A stretch of DNA of 11,802 bases from Thoreauomyces humboldtii (taxonomy: Eukaryota; Chytridiomycota; Chytridiomycetes; Spizellomycetales; Powellomycetaceae), in NCBI GenBank assembly GCA_027596035.1, contig JADGJA010000722.1:1-11802 (forward strand). Direction: 5' to 3'. Every line of letters begins with the position of its first letter. Position 1 is the stretch's first letter. A program made the translations under genes and the position numbers. The notes beneath the pieces were generated by a model that was not told the DNA's origin, searched no databases, and worked only from the letters and a program-made list of their open reading frames with translations. Positions 1 to 6,879 of the stretch are shown one piece after another.

Positions 1-228
1 GGATTGGATGGAGGGCGCGCTGACCATCTAAAAGGACAGAGAGAGAGAGAGAGGATGGAAGGGGTACAGCAAAAGGGTGTTGCTGGGGGAGGGAGGACGC
101 GAATTCCAGACGAGAGAAGGGAAGTGAAGAGGGATTTGGCTTCGAGAGGATCCCTTCTCGTCTCCCCCCTCACGCTCCTCTTGCGAGACTTGGACATTAT
201 TAGGTTTGCCCGCGACAGAACAATCATT
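1..228 (+). promoter_or_regulatory. Upstream region / leader of the F-box gene
   Basis: No independent gene is seen here. The frame of the downstream F-box protein stays open back to the window edge, so an N-terminal extension of up to 75 residues cannot be excluded. That stretch is low-complexity and basic and does not look like a folded domain. An AG dinucleotide tract lies at 38-53. The bases before the chosen start (ATTATGG) give a reasonable eukaryotic initiation context. Confidence 0.5.
38..53 (+). repeat. (AG)8 microsatellite
   Basis: Eight AG units run without interruption in the leader of the F-box gene. It is one of several AG/CT tracts in this window. Here the purine strand is the sense strand, unlike the tracts upstream of CCL1, the SR gene and ATG1. 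Confidence 0.85.
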
Positions 229-1529
229 ATGGCAGAGACACCATCACATGATCAGGCAGTGTTTCATTTGCCTGCGGAAGTCTTCTCTCAGATTCTGTTA
301 AAACTAGACGTCCAATCCATTTGCCGTCTTGGACGTAGCTGCAAGCGCCTCCTTCGGCACTCCACGGACGACGTCCTCTGGAAACAGCTATGCGCGAGGG
401 ACTTTCGTTTCCCGACCCGTCAGACCACCCGATCCGTCGGATGGAGGATCCTCTACGCGCGATTGAGGAAGCCCGCCGTGTTCACGTGGGGCGCGTCGGG
501 GAACCGATCCACTCTCGGCAGAGTCCTGACCGGTCCCGGACACTGCATCCCTGGACGAATCCTGGAGCTGGACAACGTGTGCATCGTTCAGATCGTCGTC
601 TGTGGATGGGGAATGGTGGCTCTCGCCACCACCGGCGACGTGTACTGGTGGGGAAGAATTTCGGATTATTCCAAGTTGGCACAGAGACCCACCTTGATGA
701 TCCCGATGAAGTGTCGCGTGCAGCAGATCGCGGGAGGCCGCGACTTTTGCATGATGCTCACCCCCGACGGCCACATCTGGTCGACTACTACAGGTCTCGA
801 AGCGCGGCAGGCGTACATCCAGAAGCTTGCCCCGGACGAAAGGGTCACCCAGATATCCGCTGGCTGGACGCACGGGCTCGCTCTCACTTCCAAGGGTCGG
901 GTCCTTCAATGGCATGACCGAGAGAGCCACCGCTTTCTACACGTCAACTCGCCAGACGACGGGGAAGACGAAACATGGATCGGCATAGCGGGGGGTGAAA
1001 ACTTCTCGATAGGACTCTCGCTGAAGGGGAACGTGTACACCTGGGAGCCTGAACACGCGGACCGAACGCGGGCACGGGTCGACGAGGTTAGTGGCAAGGG
1101 ATACACGCACGTTTCGGCCGCGTTCCGTCAATACGCCCTCTTCTCCCCTCCGGTTCTCGATGCCCGTTCCGTGTCCACCGCTCCTCCCGTCATGATCTAT
1201 TCGACTTCGAACAAAACGTTCAAGGCAGTGTCCTTGCCGTCATCAGAAACTGCGTCGTCGTCGTCGTCCGCCCCTGCTTCCGCCGTCGTGCCCGGAAACA
1301 GAAGGGACCGCATCATCCAGACATGCTTTGGCGACTGGCACACTGCCATCCTTACCGAACAAGGTCATGTTTACACCAGTGGAGGAGGAGGCGGGGCCAG
1401 CTGGGACATGGTGACGTCCAGGGGGTGGATGAAGCGAAGAGGGTGAAAGCCTTGGACGGTGGGTGGTTCGTGTTCCAGATCGCGTGTGGTGGTTGGCAGA
1501 CGGCTTGTCTTGCTGTCAGGACCGATTGA
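229..1529 (+). CDS. F-box protein with RCC1 repeats (SAF1-like), frameshifted near the C-terminus
   Basis: This is a probable substrate-recognition subunit of an SCF ubiquitin ligase. The start at 229 places an F-box at residues 12-58 (the LPAEVF start, then LDVQSICRLGRSCKRL and LWKQLCARDF). RCC1-type beta-propeller repeats follow from residue 84 (VFTWG), with later blades marked by GDVYWWG, QQIAGGRDFCMML, TQISAGWTHGLAL and GNVYTWE. A Ser-rich loop lies near 1245-1290. The frame starting at 229 ends at a TGA at 1444-1446, inside the last repeat. The next frame carries the missing part of that repeat: GQLGHGD, then FVFQIACGGWQTACLAV, ending at TGA 1527-1529. One extra base near 1381-1396 would give a continuous protein of about 433 residues; without it the product is 405. 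Yeast SAF1 has the same order of F-box then RCC1 and a similar GGWHT-type C-terminus; orthology is inferred. No intron is needed elsewhere. Confidence 0.85.
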
Positions 1530-1668
1530 ACTTCCGACGGGACTTCCGAGGTCTTGTGTGTCGTGAGAAGCGTGCTGTCGACTCTCTCGCTCTCTCTCCT
1601 CCCTCTCCTCTTCGACATGCCCCAATCGACATGCCCAGCCCGACCCCATCTTCTCACGAAACAAGAGA
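1530..1668 (+). promoter_or_regulatory. Short CCL1 promoter/leader with CT tract
   Basis: Only 139 bp separate the F-box stop from the CCL1 start on the same strand. The segment at 1581-1613 is almost pure pyrimidine (TCTCTC and CTCC blocks), about 56-88 bp before the ATG. Such CT blocks are common just upstream of fungal transcription starts. No TATA box is seen. Confidence 0.5.
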
Positions 1669-3210
1669 ATGGCAGTATCGGACCAGGCAGGAAACACAGA
1701 TGCAGCTTCTTCACTACCACCGCCACCACCGCCACAACCATACGAAGAGTCGTCCCAGTTCAGGCACTGGAAGTTTACCTCAGAGGAGCTGCAACATCTT
1801 CGGCAACATGTGAACGAGGACGGCGTAGCGCGCGTTCTAGAGGCACACAGGGAACAGCAGGTTCAACTCCTTCTGCAGATCGTCGCTCCCTCGAACGGCT
1901 CGCCTGACCAGGGACCCACCGTTTCACTCCGCAGCGTTTGACCGATCCTGACGGGACAGCGGAACAACCAGACTGCCTCACCTGGGAGGAGCAGCTCACA
2001 TACTGTCGTTTCTACGAGGGACGGATATCGGACTACTGCAAGAAACTCGGACTGGATCGTTTCGTGCAGGCCACCGCCTTGGCCTACTTTCGACGCTTTT
2101 ACCTCCGCAACACGGTCATGGATTATGACCCAAAATATTACCTGTGTGTGTTCACGGGAAACGAGGGAGCAGAAATAATGGGATGCGCAAACGACATAGC
2201 ATCTCATGCCGTCTTGTCTCTCTCTCTCTCTATCTCTCTCTACCTCCCTGTTCCTTGCCTTGGGCATGCAGAATGACATGCGTTTTCTTGAGCACAAAGA
2301 CCGAGAACCAGTCCATGAGACTGGAAAAGTTTCTGGCCAACATCCCAAAATCGCCAAGCGCTGACATGATGATCGACCTCGAGTTCTCGCTGTCAAAGGG
2401 AATACGGTTCGAATACATGGTCCATCATCCCTTCTGGCCTTTGAACGGCTTCCTGTTGGACATCCAGGTTCGGGAAAAACTCGGATCGCAACACGTTGAC
2501 AACGCGCCGGGGGCGACTGTTCGACCGATGGACTGAATGAAAGTCGCTTTTTTTGCACCCGCAGAGCTACATCCAATCCACGCATCCCGGTCCCGCCCAC
2601 CAACACTTTTTCGAAAAGCTCCAGCAGTGCTACAGTCGAGCGGAGCAGTTCGCCTCCGTGGCCACCTTGACGGATCTGACGTTCACCCATATGCCGTCAC
2701 AGATCGGTCTCGGGTGTCTGATCGCGGCTGCGAGAGAGCGAGACTTTGAGCAGGAGATCGATCGGTAAAAACTGGATCTCGAATCAACAGAATACGGAGG
2801 GTGCACTCACGCTGAAACGGATTCGTTTCCTCCCCCCCAAGATATCTAGCGAGTAGATTCCATGAGAAACTGGACGATCTGGCCAACCTCCGATGCGCGC
2901 TCGATGAGGTGGTGGTGAGCGTGACGGCCCAGGCATCTCAGACGGTCAGCAAGACGGCCGCGGCCGCCATCCACGAGAAGCTTCAACGATGTCAGAACCC
3001 AGAATTCGACACTACGAGCGCATTGTACGTAGGAGTGGGTGAAGAAAAGCAACTCTGCATTCGGAAAGTTCAGAAAATATAACAAATCCTCGGGCTTTCC
3101 TCAGATACAAGTATCGTCGTGCGGAGGAAGAGAAGGAGCAGGGCGCTCGTGCGGCGGCAAAGGCGCAGCTGCAGCGGTCTCGGTCAGACGACGGAGATTT
3201 TTTACTGTGA
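1669..3210 (+). CDS. CCL1: Cyclin H, TFIIH/CAK cyclin subunit (CCL1)
   Basis: This is the cyclin partner of the Kin28/CDK7 kinase in TFIIH, which phosphorylates the RNA polymerase II C-terminal domain. Six exons: 1669-1860, 1935-2143, 2272-2467, 2565-2764, 2842-3024 and 3105-3210. The introns are 74, 128, 97, 77 and 80 nt, all GT..AG, and the joined CDS is 1086 nt (361 residues). Family marks in order: an N-terminal Pro run; FRHWKF at 31-36, matching the RHWTF helix of human cyclin H; the first cyclin box from about residue 79 (EEQLTYCRFYEGRISDYC, then ATALAYFRRFYLRNTVMDY, PKYYLMTCVFLSTKTEN across the intron 2 junction); HHPFWPLNGFLLDIQ; and the second cyclin fold with LTFTHMPSQIGL. A charged C-terminal helix and RSRSDD tail end the protein. 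The PKYYL-MTCVFL join aligns residue for residue with human cyclin H, which fixes intron 2. The 3' end faces the minus-strand genes downstream. Confidence 0.93.
2216..2240 (+). repeat. TC dinucleotide tract in CCL1 intron 2
   Basis: A nearly perfect TC repeat with one TA interruption lies 31 bp before the 3' splice site at 2271. It can serve as the polypyrimidine tract of this 128-nt intron, the longest in the gene. It is also a site prone to length change. Confidence 0.85.
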
Positions 3211-3967
3211 ATAGGTAGCGAACCGCCTTAGGAGTAGAGAGCGACGCGCGCAACGCGATTTTTGATGAGGGTGCGTAAAGAAGATCACAGGCAAAAATTC
3301 CCTTGGTCCCATTTACACCAGCGATTCGTAAGGAGAGATGTCGCGGACTTACCGAGGGTCGCCTGCATACTTGGATATCCTCAAAGAACCAAGTCCACAG
3401 AGGATTTGTGGCGAGCTTTGGGAAGTTGCGAATGCTGCTCCACCCGAAGCGGGAGTGGCTTCTGGCAATTGAGATGATAACCGAACAGTAGCGTAGCGAA
3501 CGGCCTGTATCGAACGAATGTACTGACTTCACGAGTCTTGATCGACACCAAGTCAGCCCACGGGAGCTCGGAGCCAGCTGAATCGAGGAAGAAAAGCAAG
3601 TTTGTGGTTGCAGTGCCGAATGAAGGCATGGAGTATGGATTTGTTATTTTTGATTGTGGTTTCATTTGTGATATGATATGTAAGAATCCCCCAAAGGGGG
3701 AGCGCTCGCCGTGCTTTGCTCTCAAGGAAGACCCGCCAAAAGCAGAAAAAGAAGGAAACTCACCAACCTGTTCCTCAAGAGCCTTCGGGATGACATTGCC
3801 GACCGACCGACCGACCGACCGACCGCTCGAGTGGTGTATCGACGAAGGCCGACCCGTGGGGGGTAACTCCGAAACCTCAGAGGCGAACAGGAAGGGAGAA
3901 AAGTGAAAACAAAAGAAAGAAACTCAACGTGCGAAATCCCTGCGATCGAAGTTTCACACTCGGTCCC
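3211..3967. other. Intergenic region between convergent CCL1 and SR gene; possible short minus-strand gene
   Basis: This holds the 3' ends of CCL1 (+) and the SR gene (-). No recognised gene is present. The best candidate is on the minus strand: an ATG at 3796-3794 opens a basic 11-codon stretch followed by a GTGAGT donor at 3763. A CTGAC-like branch site precedes an AG at 3524-3523, after which 57 codons read to TAA at 3351-3349. The spliced product would be 68 residues and starts like a mitochondrial presequence, with an R-Y-A-T site. I recognise no family, and third-position GC is much lower than in ATP5. A GACC repeat lies directly upstream of that ATG. Confidence 0.3.
3799..3825 (+). repeat. 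(CCGA)n tetranucleotide microsatellite
   Basis: Nearly seven tandem CCGA units are present. They begin 3 bp upstream, on the minus strand, of the ATG of the candidate short gene at 3796. A four-base unit shifts frame when it changes length, so it is unlikely to lie in a conserved coding region. Confidence 0.9.
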
Positions 3968-4857
3968 TCATCCTCGGAAGTGAGGAGAAGGGGAGCGGAC
4001 GTCCTTCCTGGGCGAAAAGGACGGACTGCGACGAGCTGGGGCAACGGGACTGACGCTGCGACGCGGCAGGGGCGATCGCTCCCTCTTGACGTCTCGAGAC
4101 CTGTCTTGCTCTTCCCGGGCGTAACGAGGAGGGGGAGTCGGGGAGCGGGCACGGCGACGAGGAGGCGAGCGAGAGCGTCCGCGAGCGGCATCCTCGGCTT
4201 CGTAACGCCAGCTGCGGCTGGGTGGTTGCTTGGCCCACTGCAGAAGTCAAGGAATACGAATCAGCGGCGGCTTCTCGAACGACACAAGTGTGGCTCTTTC
4301 CTTTACCTGCACGTTGATGACGTATCCGTCGACTTTCCTGTCCTGCATGTCATAGTAAGCGTCTTCTGCATCACGACCATCCTCAAACTCCACGAATGCA
4401 TAACTATGACAGTTGCGGGAGGTGAGTCAGTGTCAACGGGTGCGTGCGAGGCAGGATCGACGGAGCTTGCTTACGGTTTCGCGGAAGCGCCGCGGGGGGC
4501 AGGAATATCTGCGCGAACTAGACGGCCATATCTGGAGGTCGAAGAGATAAGGAGAATATGGAGTACGACAGAAGGTCAGGAAAGCGGAAGGAGGAAGAAA
4601 GGAGGAAGCTGTCTCGGGTCCACGACTGGATAGGACGACGTGATTTCGCCGAGCCGAGCACCGTCATTGCCGGTCGCCGTCGTGTCGGAACGAGAGAGGC
4701 GGGGGAGGGTCTTCGACCTTGGGGGCGAGGCGTGGGGGAGGGGGAGGACAGTGGAGATTTGGGGAAGCTACCTCTCGAAGTCGTAGGCGAGATCCTTTGC
4801 GCGGGTGTGAGGCGAAAGGCCAGAGACAAACAGCGTCGTGTTCATGCGGCGGTTCAT
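3968..4857 (-). CDS. SR-family splicing factor with a single RRM
   Basis: This is a nuclear RNA-binding protein expected to act in splice-site choice and mRNA maturation. Four exons on the minus strand: 4857-4772, 4531-4475, 4403-4307 and 4237-3968. The introns are 240, 71 and 69 nt, and the CDS is 510 nt (169 residues). One RRM spans about residues 7-83. RNP2 is LFVSGL (9-14) and RNP1 is the PYAFVEFE block (48-55), with DGRDAEDAYYDM after it and WAK closing the fold. The linker WAKQPPSRSWR leads to an RS/RD-rich tail (about 94-169) with many SP and RS pairs, the usual targets of SR-protein kinases. Every junction keeps the RRM in register: ER-YGRLVR, KP-YAF and VQ-WAK. Introns 1 and 2 have CTGAC branch sites. 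A second in-frame ATG at 4845 is also possible. It diverges from ATP5. The family is clear; the exact paralogue is not, so no symbol is given. Confidence 0.9.
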
Positions 4858-5122
4858 TGCGCGTGAAAAGATGTTCGAGTCGGCGTGGGAAAAAAACAGA
4901 GGGATCGTATCGTCGAGTGGGAAGAGTCACCGAGAGAGAGAGAGAGGGATCAGAAGGGGACAGAAAAAGATGAGAGGAGACGAGTTGACACGGGCTGTCG
5001 GCAAAAAGGTTCTTGTTCCTTGTCTCTGTCGTGCCCTGTGTGCCTGACGGACCGGACGACGACGAGACGGAAATCCTCGTTTGACATTTCCTTTTTTTGC
5101 CTGCTTGAAAGGACCGACGAAC
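4858..5122. promoter_or_regulatory. Divergent promoter between the SR gene and ATP5
   Basis: About 265 bp separate the two start codons and must carry both promoters. A GA tract lies at 4932-4946, which reads as CT on the SR sense strand, 75-89 bp before its ATG. A T-rich block at 5082-5099 lies just upstream of ATP5. No TATA or CCAAT box is evident and I see no further gene. Confidence 0.6.
4932..4946 (+). repeat. (GA)7 tract in the divergent promoter
   Basis: Seven GA units plus one G. On the minus strand this is a CT tract in the position typical for the SR gene's transcription start region. Confidence 0.85.
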
Positions 5123-6395
5123 ATGCTTTACGCCAGGAACATCTGCAGGGTCGCCGCTCCCGTACGTTACCTCTACCCCTCAACCCGAGGAACTCATACG
5201 ATGCAGAAAAGAATCCTAACCTCTTCTCGCCCTGTCACGCAGCTCGCGCGCTCGTACGCCACGGCACCCGCTGCCAACGCTTCCAAGGCCCTTCCCGTCC
5301 AGCTCCACGGCATCGAGGGACGCTACGCTAGCGCTCTCTACGCTGCGGCCGTCAAGAAGGACCAGCTCGATGCCATCGAGAAGGACCTCGCGACCGTCTC
5401 TTCCATCCTCCAGAAGGACGCCAAGCTGAAGTTCGCCCTCGAGTCCCCCATGGTCAACAAGGTGCGAATTCGTCTTTCTTCGAACTCGTCCGAGAGAAGG
5501 AAAAGGACAGGAGAAGGGAAGGAGGCATCTTCTTCCTGCTCTTTGGCGAGAGAAGGCAATCGCACCGGAAGGAAAACGAAGGCTATGCGTGGGATCACAT
5601 CACATCGTAGCAGATCCATGTCGATCGAGATCCCAGAAATGACTGATACTTGTCTGCCATCTCTCCCCGTTTCATTCCAGCACGACAAGACCACCCTCGC
5701 CGCTGGAGCCTTCAAGGGCGTCGGAGCCATCACTTCCAACTTCTTTGCCCTCTTGGCCGAGAACGGACGTCTCGACCACACCGACAAGGTCCTCGCTTCC
5801 TTCAAGCAGCTTCTCTCGGCCTACCGTCGGGAGGTCTCGGTGACCGTCATCTCCGCCAAGGTGCGTCCTGCTCTTTGCGTTTTTACTCTATACTTGCAGA
5901 GCGACTGGGAAAACGTGGGCAACCGGAGGGCACCAGGGAAAAGAAACACGTGGACGGTGGAATTTCTCGCGGGCAACGGGAAAACATCATGGCTGTCGGG
6001 GGCACGATGCTCAGCTTTCCCGGATGCAACCGATCGGGGGAAACTGGGGGATGGTTCTACGTCGATCAAAAGGAAACGAAAAGCTGAACCTTTCTCCGCG
6101 ATTCTCCAAATCCAGGAACTTGACGCCAGCACCGCCAAGAAGCTCAGCCAGGTCCTCTCCAAGAGCAGCCTGATCGAGAAGGACTCCAAGATCGTCGTCA
6201 GCAACAAGGTACGTTTTCCTTTCATTGACAAAACTCCATTCAGACAGACCTGACCTCTATTTTTCCCTTATCGTTGGCCAGGTCGACCCCAACATCCTCG
6301 GTGGCCTCATCATCGACCTCGGAGACCGCACCATCGACCTTTCCGTCGCGTCCAAGATCAACAAGCTCAACAGGCTGTTGACCGAGGCCATCTAG
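5123..6395 (+). CDS. ATP5: Mitochondrial ATP synthase OSCP subunit (ATP5)
   Basis: OSCP (F1Fo ATP synthase subunit 5) is the peripheral-stalk cap that ties the stalk to F1. Five exons: 5123-5161, 5243-5461, 5681-5860, 6116-6208 and 6282-6395, giving 645 nt (214 residues). The introns are 81, 219, 255 and 73 nt with strong donors (GTACGT, GTGCGA, GTGCGT, GTACGT). Intron 1 has a perfect CTAAC branch site and intron 4 a CTGAC. The N-terminus is an Arg-rich presequence ending in ARSYATA, a typical processing site. Then come [15 protein letters not shown] (the first helix hallmark), [28 protein letters not shown] (the central beta strand) and the C-terminal [24 protein letters not shown]. All match the family in order and length (yeast is about 212). 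Third codon positions are nearly all C or G, which suggests high expression. Introns 1-3 contain no in-frame stop. Confidence 0.96.
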
Positions 6396-6879
6396 ATTGT
6401 TTGTTCCGCCTCTGTCAGGAGTAGGAAAAAATAATTCTTATTATATCATTTCGTCGTTCAACGCAGACTCCCCTTTTTTTCTTTCGTATCCCTACTCACG
6501 TCGTGCCTAGTTCCTCGACGCTCTGGATTACATATACATACCTCTCGCAGGAGGGCGGGGATTTATTTGAAGGTAAGAAAAAGGTGGGGAAAAAGGATAG
6601 AGCGACGTTACTATCAGGACAAAAAAAAACGCGCAGGAAATCGAGGGATTGTGAGGGGCCCACATAGAAACGGCCGAGCGCGGTGATAAATATTACGACG
6701 AGAGGAAACACAAAGGAAGAGCCAGGGTGCCGAGAATACTCTGACCCAGGCGAACTTGACGAGAAAAAAGGTGATGAAACACAACAGATTGAGGAAAAAT
6801 CGGAAGGATAGTGCGGAGATGGGGGAGACGAGTTGAAGGGGTTTGTCGGAAGGCGCGAATCTCCGAGATCGGGTATATA
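6396..6879. other. Convergent 3' region of ATP5 and ATG1
   Basis: This 484-bp stretch has no supported gene. An A/T-rich segment at about 6425-6449 (AAATAAT followed by TTATTATAT) follows the ATP5 stop by about 30 bp and is a plausible polyadenylation signal. A TATATA run lies just past the ATG1 stop at about 6874-6880. The open frames on either strand are of low complexity. Confidence 0.6.

Noticed and set aside
1364..1400. A 37-nt GT..AG intron to explain the F-box frameshift
   Set aside because: It is too short compared with the other introns, and its length does not give the frame shift needed to reach the GQLGHGD frame.
1863..2690. Minus-strand open frame of 275 codons across CCL1
   Set aside because: It runs antisense to four CCL1 exons and three introns. 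The CCL1 reading is fixed by alignment to cyclin H, and the antisense product has no recognisable features.
3538..3906. Plus-strand open frame of 122 codons between CCL1 and the SR gene
   Set aside because: It begins at TTG, its first ATG is at about 3628, and it runs through the tetranucleotide repeat (TDRPTDRP). No family resemblance and no promoter signal were seen.
4872..4884. GTTCGAGTC, similar to a tRNA B box
   Set aside because: No matching A box, acceptor stem or cloverleaf can be built around it on the plus strand.
5462..6115. Possible snoRNA in the long ATP5 introns 2 and 3
   Set aside because: CTGA-like boxes are present, but no RTGATGA C box or H/ACA arrangement was found.
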